Shown one piece after another: positions 9,389-17,724 of a stretch of DNA of 64,000 nt (position 1 is the first letter of the stretch; each line of letters starts with the position of its first letter). A program made the translations under genes and the position numbers. Origin of the DNA: Caproicibacter sp047833665 (GTDB taxonomy: Bacteria > Bacillota > Clostridia > Oscillospirales > Acutalibacteraceae). The notes beneath the pieces are model-generated. The model was not told the DNA's origin. It worked only from the letters and a program-made list of their open reading frames with translations, and made no database searches. The stretch lies in contig CP181261.1 of assembly GCA_047833665.1 (NCBI GenBank), forward strand, positions 1,054,001-1,118,000. The letters are read 5' to 3'.

Positions 9389-11692
9389 ATGATTATGTGT
9401 TCCAAATGCCACAAAAGGCCAGCGGTAGTCTTTCTTACACCGTCGACCAATATGAGTGAAAGCCGTGGGCTTTGCCTGATTTGTGCAAAGGAACTAGGTA
9501 TAAAACCGGTGAATGACCTACTGGATCAAATGGGAATCACCGATGAACAGATGGAAGCGATGGAAGCCGAACTGAGCGATATGCTCGCAGAGAATCAGGA
9601 TGACATTGATGGGGTCAAAAATGACCTTAACAGTGCTCTGAGTGGTTTTGTGCCGGGCGGGGCGGCTACGTTTCCATTTATCCAGAATATTTATCCGGGT
9701 GGATTTAACAATCAGGAGCAGGTTCAAAACGGATCATCCTCTAAAAAATCTCCCAAGGAAAAGCATAAAACAAAGCGCAAGCACATTGACGCCTACTGCA
9801 CCAATTTGACCGCTAAGGCAAGAGCACAGCAAATTGATGCAGTCATCGGCCGTGAAAAGGAAATTGCGCGCGTGATTCAAATCCTCAGCCGCAGGACCAA
9901 AAACAATCCTTGCCTGATAGGTGAACCGGGCGTTGGAAAAACGGCGGTGGCAGAGGGTTTGGCGCTGCGTATTGCGAAAGGAGAAGTTCCTTCCGTACTG
10001 CGCAAGAAAGAAATACACCTGCTTGATTTGACGGCACTGGTAGCGGGAACACAATTCCGCGGCCAGTTTGAGAGCCGAATCAAAGGGCTTTTGGAAGAAG
10101 TTAAAACAGAAGGCAATATTATTCTGTTTATTGATGAAGTCCACAATTTGGTAGGCACCGGCGATGCGGAAGGTTCCATGAATGCCGCTAATATTTTAAA
10201 ACCGGCTCTTTCCAGAGGGGAAATTCAGGTCATCGGCGCCACCACATTCAATGAATACCGCAAATATATTGAAAAAGATGCTGCGCTGGAAAGACGTTTT
10301 CAGCCGGTGACGATTGCGGAACCGTCCATTCAGGACACCATTAACGTGCTCAACGGGATTAAATCCTATTATGAGAACTTCCACCGCGTACGTGTGCCGG
10401 AACATATTGTTCGGAAAATTGTCACATTGTCAGAGCGCTATATCAATGACCGCTTTTTGCCGGATAAAGCCATTGACCTTCTGGATGAAGCATGTTCCTG
10501 CGCTGCACTGCGGAATGTGTCTATGGAAGAGTACGACCGAAATGCCGAAGAACTTGAAAAACTGCACGCGCAGGAGGAAGAACTGACGGCTGACAGCGAG
10601 GAACCAGATTACAAAAAACTTGCGGAAATCCGCATGAATATTTCTCGTTTGGAACTAAGAGAAAAAGAACTTGCCCCAGCGGCTCTCGGCTCAGAAGTGG
10701 AGGAACGAGATGTCGCTCATGTCATAGAACTTTGGACGGGGATTCCCGCAAGCCGAATCCAAGAAAGCGAACTGAAAAAGCTTGCAGGATTGGAACAAGT
10801 GCTCAACAGCAAAGTAATTGGACAGGAGGAAGCAGTAGCGGCTGTTTCTGCCGCTATTCGCCGCAGCAGAGTCCAGATTAGTCCGCGCCGCAGGCCAGCA
10901 TCGTTTATCTTTGTTGGGCCGACGGGCGTCGGTAAAACGGAACTGGTCAAAGTCTTGTCCGAAGAACTGTTCGATACCCCGGAAACACTAATTCGGCTTG
11001 ATATGTCGGAATTTATGGAGAAACATTCGGTTTCGCGCATTATCGGTTCTCCTCCGGGATATGTGGGATATGATGAGGCAGGTCAGGTGACTGAAAAGGT
11101 CCGCCGCCGCCCGTATTCTGTCCTTTTGTTCGATGAGATAGAAAAAGCTCATCCGGATGTGATGAATATTCTTTTGCAAATCTTGGATGAGGGCCATATT
11201 ACCGATGCACACGGCAGAAATGTCAACTTTGAAAATACTGTGCTTGTAATGACTTCAAATGCCGGCAGCGAGAGGAAAGAAGGGACGCTTGGATTTGCCC
11301 GCAATGACGCTGATGTAACGCGTGAGCGGGTCATGAAGGCTCTTTCTGACTTTCTCAGGCCGGAGTTCATCAGCCGCGTGGATGAAATTATCGTTTTCCG
11401 CCAGTTGAATGAAGACGATTTTGAAAAAATTGCCCACTTAATGCTGAATGAGTATGTTGATACACTCAAAGAGCGCGGCACTAGGTTTGTTTATGATGAA
11501 AAAGCTACTAGATGGCTTGCACAGCATGCGATTGGCGGAAAAAGTGGTGCGAGGGATTTGCGCAATCTAATCCGCCGAGAAGTGGAGGATAAAATCACCA
11601 GCCTTTTAGTGGAAAACGGCAGTGATTCACTTACGGGCATTGCGGTGACAGCTGACGATGAAAACGGCATTCAACTGCAAGTTCTGCAATAA
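9389..11692 (+). CDS. clpE: Clp ATPase with N-terminal zinc finger (ClpE type)
   Basis: HSP100 AAA+ unfoldase that would feed ClpP or rescue aggregates. Domain order in 767 residues: an N-terminal four-Cys zinc finger (CSKC near residue 4 and CLIC near residue 29); an acidic and Gly/Asn-rich linker; AAA-1 with GEPGVGKT near residue 180; a middle coiled segment (about 385-430); AAA-2 with GPTGVGKT near residue 510, and DEIEKAHPDV. There is no double Clp-N repeat, which separates it from ClpC and ClpA. A second ATG at 9395 is a possible start. No CtsR operator was recognised upstream. Confidence 0.88.
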   Translation: MIMCSKCHKRPAVVFLTPSTNMSESRGLCLICAKELGIKPVNDLLDQMGITDEQMEAMEAELSDMLAENQDDIDGVKNDLNSALSGFVPGGAATFPFIQNIYPGGFNNQEQVQNGSSSKKSPKEKHKTKRKHIDAYCTNLTAKARAQQIDAVIGREKEIARVIQILSRRTKNNPCLIGEPGVGKTAVAEGLALRIAKGEVPSVLRKKEIHLLDLTALVAGTQFRGQFESRIKGLLEEVKTEGNIILFIDEVHNLVGTGDAEGSMNAANILKPALSRGEIQVIGATTFNEYRKYIEKDAALERRFQPVTIAEPSIQDTINVLNGIKSYYENFHRVRVPEHIVRKIVTLSERYINDRFLPDKAIDLLDEACSCAALRNVSMEEYDRNAEELEKLHAQEEELTADSEEPDYKKLAEIRMNISRLELREKELAPAALGSEVEERDVAHVIELWTGIPASRIQESELKKLAGLEQVLNSKVIGQEEAVAAVSAAIRRSRVQISPRRRPASFIFVGPTGVGKTELVKVLSEELFDTPETLIRLDMSEFMEKHSVSRIIGSPPGYVGYDEAGQVTEKVRRRPYSVLLFDEIEKAHPDVMNILLQILDEGHITDAHGRNVNFENTVLVMTSNAGSERKEGTLGFARNDADVTRERVMKALSDFLRPEFISRVDEIIVFRQLNEDDFEKIAHLMLNEYVDTLKERGTRFVYDEKATRWLAQHAIGGKSGARDLRNLIRREVEDKITSLLVENGSDSLTGIAVTADDENGIQLQVLQ

Positions 11693-11737
11693 GAACACGA
11701 AAAATAAAAAAAAGGCCGGAGAAATGTAAATTTGTTC

Positions 11738-11767
11738 TTGACAACTGCCACTGAGTGGTGCTATAAT
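11738..11767 (+). promoter_or_regulatory. Sigma-A promoter of the tRNA cluster
   Basis: TTGACA at 11738-11743 and TATAAT at 11762-11767, spacer 18 bases. It starts about 20 bases before the first tRNA gene and is close to the vegetative consensus. Confidence 0.85.
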
Positions 11768-11785
11768 AATAGCCGTCGCTGATAA

Positions 11786-11859
11786 GCGAGTGTAGTTCAG
11801 TGGCAGAACTCCAGCCTTCCAAGCTGGTCGCGTGGGTTCGATTCCCATCACTCGCTCCA
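11786..11859 (+). tRNA. tRNA-Gly (TCC)
   Basis: Full cloverleaf: acceptor GCGAGTG pairs with CACTCGC; anticodon stem CCAGC/GCTGG encloses CTTCCAA, giving anticodon TCC; T arm GTTCGATTC; encoded CCA. First gene of the five-tRNA cluster. Confidence 0.97.
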
Positions 11860-11868
11860 TTTATTTTT

Positions 11869-11945
11869 GCGCCAATAGCTCAGCTGGATAGAGCAACTGC
11901 CTTCTAAGCAGTAGGCCAGGGGTTCGAATCCCTTTTGGCGCGCCA
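11869..11945 (+). tRNA. tRNA-Arg (TCT)
   Basis: Acceptor GCGCCAA pairs with TTGGCGC; anticodon loop CTTCTAA between ACTGC and GCAGT gives TCT; T loop GTTCGAATC; encoded CCA. Confidence 0.97.
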
Positions 11946-11955
11946 CTTCCTGTAT

Positions 11956-12033
11956 GGTGGATGTAGCTTAGCTGGTTAAAGCGCCAGTTTGTGGCACTGG
12001 AGACCATGGGTTCGAATCCCATCTTCCACCCCA
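11956..12033 (+). tRNA. tRNA-His (GTG)
   Basis: Anticodon loop TTGTGGC between CCAGT and ACTGG gives GTG. An extra G at 11956 pairs with the C discriminator, as expected for tRNA-His. The acceptor GTGGATG has one T-T mismatch. CCA is encoded. Confidence 0.95.
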
Positions 12034-12080
12034 TATTTTAAGAAATACGGTTGCAATATGATTGCAACGTATTGATAGAT

Positions 12081-12156
12081 TGGGCTGTAGCCAAGGGGTA
12101 AGGCAACGGACTTTGACTCCGTCATTTCGTAGGTTCAAATCCTGCCAGCCCAGCCA
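12081..12156 (+). tRNA. tRNA-Gln (TTG)
   Basis: Acceptor TGGGCTG pairs with CAGCCCA; anticodon loop CTTTGAC between ACGGA and TCCGT gives TTG; encoded CCA. Its 3' part (from the anticodon loop on) is included in the 207-bp tandem duplication. Confidence 0.97.
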
Positions 12157-12202
12157 GAGGACCGCCCGCGGCGGCCTATGCGCAGAGGGCAGTCCGAAAT
12201 AT

Positions 12203-12278
12203 GAATCATTAGCTCAGTTGGTAGAGCACTTGACTTTTAATCAAGGTGTCCGGGGTTCGAATCCCCGATGGTTCACCA
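12203..12278 (+). tRNA. tRNA-Lys (TTT), copy 1
   Basis: Acceptor GAATCAT pairs with ATGGTTC; anticodon loop CTTTTAA between CTTGA and TCAAG gives TTT; encoded CCA. Identical to copy 2, 207 bases downstream. Confidence 0.97.
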
Positions 12279-12321
12279 AACAGAACAAGCGAAAACCCGC
12301 ATGAATCCTGAGTTTTTCAGA

Positions 12322-12363
12322 GACTCCGTCATTTCGTAGGTTCAAATCCTGCCAGCCCAGCCA
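12322..12363 (+). pseudogene. tRNA-Gln 3' fragment created by the duplication
   Basis: Exact copy of the last 42 bases of tRNA-Gln, from the anticodon loop through CCA, with no D arm or 5' acceptor strand. It cannot form a cloverleaf. Confidence 0.95.
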
Positions 12364-12409
12364 GAGGACCGCCCGCGGCGGCCTATGCGCAGAGGGCAGT
12401 CCGAAATAT

Positions 12410-12485
12410 GAATCATTAGCTCAGTTGGTAGAGCACTTGACTTTTAATCAAGGTGTCCGGGGTTCGAATCCCCGATGGTTCACCA
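12410..12485 (+). tRNA. tRNA-Lys (TTT), copy 2
   Basis: Identical to the tRNA-Lys at 12203-12278 and structurally complete, so the duplication doubles the gene dose. It is followed directly by the intact terminator. Confidence 0.96.
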
Positions 12486-12497
12486 AACAGAACAAGC

Positions 12498-12552
12498 GAA
12501 AACCCGCATGAATCCTGAGTTTTTCAGAGATTTGTGCGGGTTTTCCTTTTTT
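12498..12552 (+). terminator. Terminator of the tRNA cluster
   Basis: GAAAACCCGCA pairs with TGCGGGTTTTC around a 26-base loop, followed by CCTTTTTT. The left arm alone also occurs at about 12291-12301, where the duplication removed its partner. Confidence 0.85.
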
Positions 12553-12648
12553 CGCGTTTTTCATAAATCCGTTTTAACACCATCGTATTGCTACGAATTT
12601 GCTACCGCGTTGCTTCCGATTTACGGTATCAAGGTTTCATATCAGAAC

Positions 12649-12925
12649 GGCTCTATGTCAATAGTTGGGGTAACCCAAAATGGAAACACCGAATGGAGCG
12701 GCATTAAGCTGCTCCATTTTGTTTTGAATGATGGAATATGTGAAGAACACGATTGCGAAGCGACGAAAATTACATAATCGTAGGCATCGCGTTTAAGAAC
12801 CTTAATCTTGTTGTTAACCCCTTCGGTAAAACCGTTGTGTAAGAGCAGTCGAATGAATTCAGAATACCTTTTGACCAGCGCACTATTTTTAAGAATGTTG
12901 CTGCGCCTATGATTTTATTGGTATC
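12649..12925 (-). mobile_element. Decayed ISL3-family element (transposase C-terminus and one end)
   Basis: On the minus strand, about 12900 to 12706, the translation contains NGFTEGVNNKIKVLKRDAYDY and, after frame changes, FRR and RNRVLHIFHHSK then a stop. This is the C-terminus of IS204/IS1001/IS1165-type (ISL3) transposases. At least two frameshifts are needed, so it is dead. The outer end at 12649 starts GGCTCTATGTCAATAGTTGG, an ISL3-type terminal repeat. A hairpin (AATGGAGCGGC / GCTGCTCCATT) lies between the end and the stop codon. The rest of the element is missing. From 12926 to about 13055 nothing was recognised. Confidence 0.8.
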
Positions 12926-13055
12926 GCGAAGGACTACAAACATCTAATGCTACAGTCCAATATAATAAATTATTATTATGATGTTTTGTCAGCCTAATAA
13001 AATATAGAAATGATTGTGAAAAATATATAAAAATTAAGTTTAAATAAAAAATATA

Positions 13056-13084
13056 TTGACAAATAATTATTGTTATGATAAATT
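13056..13084 (+). promoter_or_regulatory. Promoter of the ridA operon
   Basis: TTGACA at 13056-13061, 17-base spacer, TAAATT at 13079-13084, set in very AT-rich DNA 32 bases before the ridA start. Confidence 0.75.
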
Positions 13085-13115
13085 TTTATTACAAGATGAA
13101 TAAAGGGGTGCTACA

Positions 13116-13517
13116 ATGAAACAACAAATTATACATACTGACAACGCGCCAAAAGCTATCGGACCTTATGCGCAGGCAACAGCTTATGACAAACTGATTT
13201 TTACATCCGGACAATTACCGATTGACCCTAAAACAGGTGAATTCGTGAAAGGGGGAATTGAAGAGCAGACGCGGCAGTCTCTTTTAAACCTGAAGGAAAT
13301 TTTGTTGGCAGCAGGATCAAGCTTAGATTGCGTGTTAAAGACAAATGTGTTTTTAAACAGCATGGATGATTTTGCAGCCATGAACAAGGTGTACTCCGAA
13401 TTCTTTACGCAAGAGTACCCTGCCAGATCTGCGGTACAGGTTGCGAAACTTCCAAAGGACGCGCTGGTAGAAATCGAAGCCGTTGCATACCGAAAAGACG
13501 GTATTGAAAAGAATTAA
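13116..13517 (+). CDS. ridA: RidA family reactive imine deaminase
   Basis: 133-residue YjgF/YER057c/UK114 protein that hydrolyses 2-aminoacrylate and other enamines/imines released by PLP and Fe-S lyases. Signature features: start with NAPKAIGPYAQA, FTSGQLPIDPKTGEF, the conserved Arg in ARSAVQVAKLP and the C-terminal LVEIEAVAYRKD. ATG preceded by AAAGGGG. It is the first gene of a cluster with a desulfidase/dehydratase-like enzyme, whose predicted product would be its substrate. Confidence 0.93.
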   Translation: MKQQIIHTDNAPKAIGPYAQATAYDKLIFTSGQLPIDPKTGEFVKGGIEEQTRQSLLNLKEILLAAGSSLDCVLKTNVFLNSMDDFAAMNKVYSEFFTQEYPARSAVQVAKLPKDALVEIEAVAYRKDGIEKN

Positions 13518-13558
13518 AACCAATGTTGTTCTGAAGAGAGGGAAAGGGCGGCTGGAAA

Positions 13559-14881
13559 ATGAACAAACAAAAAGTCATTGATATTCTAAACAGCGAAATG
13601 GAATTGGCAACAGGGTGTACCGAGCCTGCAGCTATTGCTTTCACCGCTGCTACGGCAGCCGAACACTTGTCAGGAGAAGCGGTAGAAAATATTTGCATTT
13701 CCGCAAGCGGAAACATGATTAAAAACGCAATGGCCGCAGGCATTCCTGGAACAAAATTTACCGGCATGGAATATGCTGCTGCAATCGGGGCATTGGGCGG
13801 AAATGCACAAAAAAAGCTGCAGGTGATTACAGGCGTTGACCCAGCTGTTTATACACAGGCGCAAAAGCTTGTGGAATCCGGAAAAGTTCAAGTGGAAGTA
13901 GCGAAAATACCGGAAAAGCTGTATGTTGACATTGTGTTGCATAGTGCCCATCACACGGCCAGAGCAGTCATTTCAGGCGGCCATACCAATATTGTGTTGG
14001 TGCAAGAAGATGGAAAAACGCTTTTTGAAAACAAAGGGTGTTGTACCCAAGCAGGTGGAGTCAGTCCCGAAGAAATTCAAAGTACACTGTCCGTCGAAAA
14101 AATTTTTGAATTTGTACAGATGATTGATCCGAAAAATGACCCGCTGGATATTATCCGGCAGAGCATCTCCGTCAATACTGCCATTTCCGAAGAGGGCCTA
14201 AAACATGACTATGGACTGAAAATCGGGAAAACGGTTCGGGAAGAGTTGGAAAACGGAATCCGGGGAAATGATATGATTTCCAATGCAGTCTGTGTAACCA
14301 CCGCAGCCGCAGATGCACGAATGGCGGGTGCGCCGTTTGCAGTGGTTTCTAATTCCGGAAGCGGAAACCAAGGAATAACTACTACCATGCCGGTTGTGGC
14401 AGCCGCTAAATGGCTGAAATCCGGGGAGGACAAGTTAATCCGTGCGGTAACACTGAGTAACTTAATTGCCATTTACATTAAGTCGAAATTCGGCAGGCTT
14501 TCGGCTTTATGCGGTGCTACTGTGGCAGGTACCGGTGCAGCTTGCGGAGTCACTTATTTATTGGGAGGCGGACTCAAAGAAATCAGTTATGCTATTCAGA
14601 ATATGATTGGTAATGTGACAGGTATGCTGTGCGATGGGGCAAAGGCAGACTGCGCCTTAAAAATCAGCACTTGCACCAGTGCAGCTATGCAGGCAGCATT
14701 TATGGCAATGAAAGGGCTGCGCATTCAAAATACAGATGGAATTATTGAAGAAGATGTGGAAAAAAGCATTGAAAATTTCGCAACACTCGGAAATAAAGGT
14801 TCCGTATCTATTGACTCACTCATTCTTGAAATGATGATTCGCAAAAATAAAAAACCGCTGCATAAAAATTTGGCTAACTAA
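13559..14881 (+). CDS. cyuA: L-cysteine desulfidase / serine dehydratase alpha-like protein (UPF0597)
   Basis: 440-residue member of the UPF0597/CyuA family, which contains the Fe-S L-cysteine desulfidase that yields sulfide, ammonia and pyruvate. C20 in ATGCTEPAA matches the conserved N-terminal Cys of the family. Further Cys residues in the C-terminal half (LCDGAKADCALKISTC) are in the place of the cluster ligands. The alternative annotation is an L-serine dehydratase-like protein, and the substrate cannot be decided from sequence. Neighbours support amino acid degradation: RidA upstream and a DAACS-type transporter downstream. ATG preceded by GGAAAGGGCGG. Confidence 0.8.
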   Translation: MNKQKVIDILNSEMELATGCTEPAAIAFTAATAAEHLSGEAVENICISASGNMIKNAMAAGIPGTKFTGMEYAAAIGALGGNAQKKLQVITGVDPAVYTQAQKLVESGKVQVEVAKIPEKLYVDIVLHSAHHTARAVISGGHTNIVLVQEDGKTLFENKGCCTQAGGVSPEEIQSTLSVEKIFEFVQMIDPKNDPLDIIRQSISVNTAISEEGLKHDYGLKIGKTVREELENGIRGNDMISNAVCVTTAAADARMAGAPFAVVSNSGSGNQGITTTMPVVAAAKWLKSGEDKLIRAVTLSNLIAIYIKSKFGRLSALCGATVAGTGAACGVTYLLGGGLKEISYAIQNMIGNVTGMLCDGAKADCALKISTCTSAAMQAAFMAMKGLRIQNTDGIIEEDVEKSIENFATLGNKGSVSIDSLILEMMIRKNKKPLHKNLAN

Positions 14882-14985
14882 AGCAAAAAATTTTATGTGA
14901 TTTTTTGTGAAAAAGTATGGTAAAATGAAAAGCAAAGAAATTTAGCTTAATCTTTATGAATTAGGGTTACGAGGGAGAGGGTTAT

Positions 14986-16188
14986 ATGAAAAAATTGTTT
15001 AGCAGTCTGCCGTTTAAATTGTTGTTGGGTGTCATATTTGGTATCGTTCTTGGTCTTGTGGCAAACGAGTCTTTGATGAATGTAATCGTTACATTAAAAT
15101 TTATTTTTGGTGAAATTATCAATTTCTGTGTACCGCTCATTATCATTGGTTTTATTGCTCCGTCCATTACAAAACTTGGCTCCAATGCGTCCCGAATGTT
15201 GATTGTTGCCGTCATTATTGCATATGTTTCTTCCGTTGGAGCTGCTTTTGCATCAATGGGAGCAGGGTTTGGTATTATCCCGCATTTAAACATAGCGGAT
15301 AATACGGAAGGCCTGAAAGAATTGCCGGAAGTTATTTTCCAGCTTTCCATTCCCCCGATTATGTCCGTTATGAGTGCTTTGGTTTTTTCGTTCTTCTTGG
15401 GACTCGCAGCCGTATGGACAAATTCTTCAACCACCATCAAGCTGCTCAACGAATTCCAGAATATTGTTCTTCAGATTGTCACAAAATTTGTAATTCCGAT
15501 TCTTCCTTTTTTCATCGCGACAACATTCTGTGCACTGGCATATGAAGGCAGTATCACAAAGCAGCTGCCGGTCTTCTTGGAAGTTATCGTTATCGTCCTA
15601 ATCGGACATTTCATCTGGCTGACACTTTTGTACTCGATTGCGGGCGGTTATTCGAAGCAGAATCCTATTGAGGTTGTGAAACACTATGGACCTGCATACC
15701 TGACTGCAGTGGGAACAATGTCCTCTGCTGCAACTTTGGCAGTATCCTTAAAATGTGCTCATAAATCCAGTGTATTGCGCAGTGATATGGTCGACTTTGG
15801 AATTCCGCTGTTTGCAAATATTCATTTGTGTGGTTCCGTTTTAACTGAAGTGTTTTTTGTGATGACGGTTTCCAAAGTGTTATATGGCAAACTTCCAAGT
15901 GTAGCGTCTCTTATCTTATTCTGCTTGCTGCTTGGTATCTTTGCCTTAGGTGCACCGGGTGTCCCCGGCGGAACGGTTATGGCTTCGCTTGGCTTAATCA
16001 CCGGCGTATTGGGCTTTGATAACACCGGAACTGCATTAATGCTGACCATATTTGCGCTGCAGGATAGCTTTGGAACTGCTTGCAATGTCACAGGAGACGG
16101 TGCTCTTACTCTCATTCTAACCGCCTATGCGAACAAACATAAGATTAAGCATCAATCCGGGCAGCTTTCCGCAGCCGATGCGTCTTAA
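14986..16188 (+). CDS. Dicarboxylate/amino acid:cation symporter (DAACS family)
   Basis: 400-residue secondary transporter of the GltP/SstT/DctA type. Eight or so hydrophobic segments, re-entrant loop features (GTMSSAATLAVSL near 245; the Ser-rich hairpin), and the late motifs GAPGVPGGTVMASLG and DSFGTACNVTGDGAL. The substrate is probably an amino acid such as serine, threonine, cysteine or a dicarboxylic one; context with RidA and CyuA favours a small neutral amino acid. ATG follows GAGGGAGAGGG. The 104-base gap after cyuA contains no clear terminator, so co-transcription is possible. Confidence 0.85.
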   Translation: MKKLFSSLPFKLLLGVIFGIVLGLVANESLMNVIVTLKFIFGEIINFCVPLIIIGFIAPSITKLGSNASRMLIVAVIIAYVSSVGAAFASMGAGFGIIPHLNIADNTEGLKELPEVIFQLSIPPIMSVMSALVFSFFLGLAAVWTNSSTTIKLLNEFQNIVLQIVTKFVIPILPFFIATTFCALAYEGSITKQLPVFLEVIVIVLIGHFIWLTLLYSIAGGYSKQNPIEVVKHYGPAYLTAVGTMSSAATLAVSLKCAHKSSVLRSDMVDFGIPLFANIHLCGSVLTEVFFVMTVSKVLYGKLPSVASLILFCLLLGIFALGAPGVPGGTVMASLGLITGVLGFDNTGTALMLTIFALQDSFGTACNVTGDGALTLILTAYANKHKIKHQSGQLSAADAS

Positions 16189-16251
16189 TGATCCCTAGAT
16201 GAACAGATTTCAACAGATCTGATGAATCGAATATAAGAGAACCCCATACTG

Positions 16252-16310
16252 AGAACAGAGTATATTCAGTCAATCCTTTTTACGGATGGCTCATATACTC
16301 TGTTCTTTTT
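16252..16310 (+). terminator. Terminator after the symporter gene
   Basis: AGAACAGAGTATA pairs with TATACTCTGTTCT, followed by a T run. The loop contains a smaller dyad. From 16311 to about 16518 nothing was recognised. Confidence 0.9.
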
Positions 16311-16518
16311 AGACCTCCATGATAAGTGAGTCTTTTGATCGATTGCGGCCAAGAGAACGATTTCGGCATTCGTTTAGCTGAAGAAAAGGAAAGTTGCTAA
16401 ATAAGCTAGATGTTAACCACAAATTGCAAAGAGGTGATTTGTGAGTGTTGCATAAATTTCTGTATCGGTATTGATTACTTAAAGATAATGTGATAGCATA
16501 TGAGAGCTATATGAATAT

Positions 16519-16616
16519 GACTGTGACTAGTTAGACTAGGCAGGACCTTCATTGTGGTAAATCCATTGTATCTAATGTATCTAAAAGAATGGATTTGCAA
16601 TGTTGGTCTTTTTTTT
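16519..16616 (+). promoter_or_regulatory. RAT antiterminator and overlapping terminator upstream of glcT
   Basis: A ribonucleic antiterminator-like sequence at about 16519-16547 (GTGACTAGTTAGACTAGGCA) resembles the GlcT-type RAT of ptsG leaders. It overlaps the left arm of a strong terminator at 16544-16616: GACC..CATTG..AAATCCATT pairs with AATGGATTT..CAATG..GGTC, then eight T. The two folds are mutually exclusive. It precedes the antiterminator gene itself, so the gene is probably autoregulated. Confidence 0.8.
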
Positions 16617-16698
16617 ACAGAAATTGCATGGATCTTCCGTGGGATGATGGACAGCACATTCAACGTTGCATGGCAGCGGGAAAGAAAGGAACCATCTA

Positions 16699-17549
16699 TG
16701 TACAAAATCGCCCGAGTGATCAATAATAATTTTGTGATGTCAAAAGATGAGAACAATCAAGAAATTATAGTCAGAGGGCTTGGAATAGGGTTTCATAAAA
16801 CCAAGGGAGATTTGATTCCTGAAGAAAAAATTGAGAAAATTTATCGGATGGACACGCCCAAACAGCTCAATCATCTAATCGAATTGGTTGAGAGCATGCC
16901 TGTAAATTATATCTCCGTCTGCACTGAGATTATAGAAAATATACAGCGGCATTTGGGAAAGAAGCTAAGCAGAAATATTTATGTTACTTTAACGGACCAT
17001 CTTTGTTTTGCACTGGAGCGAAAAAAGAACGGTTTGGAATATAAAAACGAAATGCTCTGGGAAATCCGAAATTTTTATCATGACGAGTTTAAAGAAGGAG
17101 AATATGCGGTTGCAGTTATTAAGGATAGATTGGGCATAGAACTTTCAGAAGATGAGGCTGCCTTTATTGCGCTGCATATCGTTAATGCCGAGCTGGAGAC
17201 CGGGATGAGCGATATGTGGAGCATTACGAAAATGATAGAAGGAATTCTCAAAATCGTTGAAGATAATTATCATATTTCATTTGACCAAGATACTTTGGCC
17301 TATGGACGTTTTATCACGCATTTAAAATTTTTGGGACAGCGTATTTTTAAAGGAGAGACAAAAAGCGAAGACGAAAGCGATTTTGAAATGATGGTTGAGA
17401 AATTTACGCAGGGTAAATACAAAAAGGAGTACCTGTGCGCAAAGCAGATTCAAAGTTATATTCAAAGCAACTTTGGGCATTTGCTTTCTAATGAAGATAT
17501 CTTTTTTTTGATGGTGCATTTGGGCAAACTGGTTCATAAAAGAGAGTAG
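16699..17549 (+). CDS. glcT: BglG/LicT/GlcT-family transcription antiterminator
   Basis: 283-residue PRD antiterminator. The N-terminal RNA-binding CAT domain (residues 1-55, ARVINNNFVMSKDENNQEII, GLGIGFHKTKGD) is followed by PRD1 (about 65-165, conserved His in LTDHLCFALERKKNG) and PRD2 (about 170-275, with FIALHIVNAE and FLMVHLGKL). These PRDs are phosphorylated by PTS proteins. ATG 16699 is chosen over an upstream frame that runs through the leader terminator. The symbol rests on adjacency to ptsG and the RAT type; LicT-like sugar specificity is possible. Confidence 0.82.
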
Positions 17550-17574
17550 TACTGAATCTGAAAATGATATATTG

Positions 17575-17657
17575 GCTTGTGACCTTTTCTTAAGGGCAAG
17601 ACCGCAAACAGCTATGTGCTTACCAAAGGCACAAAGCTGTTTACGGTCTTTGTTTTT
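17575..17657 (+). promoter_or_regulatory. RAT antiterminator and terminator upstream of ptsG
   Basis: RAT-like segment at 17575-17603 (TTGTGACCTTTTCTTAAGGG then CAAGACC) overlaps the left arm of a terminator at 17598-17657, in which AAGACCG..AACAGCT pairs with AGCTGTT..CGGTCTT and is followed by TGTTTTT. Same layout as the switch in front of glcT. Confidence 0.8.
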
Positions 17658-17724
17658 ATCTGATCATTTTGAGCACAATAACCATTGGTTATTAAACCGT
17701 TGAACATATTTTGGAGGAATGAAA

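Larger units (their letters stand above)
12115..12530 (+). repeat. Exact 207-bp tandem duplication across tRNA-Gln/tRNA-Lys
   Basis: Bases 12115-12323 and 12322-12530 are identical (209 bases, sharing a GA at the joint). The unit holds the 3' part of tRNA-Gln, a GC-rich spacer, all of tRNA-Lys and the left arm of the downstream terminator. Only the second copy is followed by the right arm of the terminator. Confidence 0.97.

Noticed and set aside
12475..12777. 100-codon plus-strand frame after tRNA-Lys copy 2
   Set aside because: It begins inside the tRNA, runs through the terminator and lies antisense to the ISL3 transposase remnant; no ribosome binding site.
16554..17549. Longer start of the antiterminator gene at 16554
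   Set aside because: The extension lies in the RAT/terminator leader; the CAT domain begins at ATG 16699.
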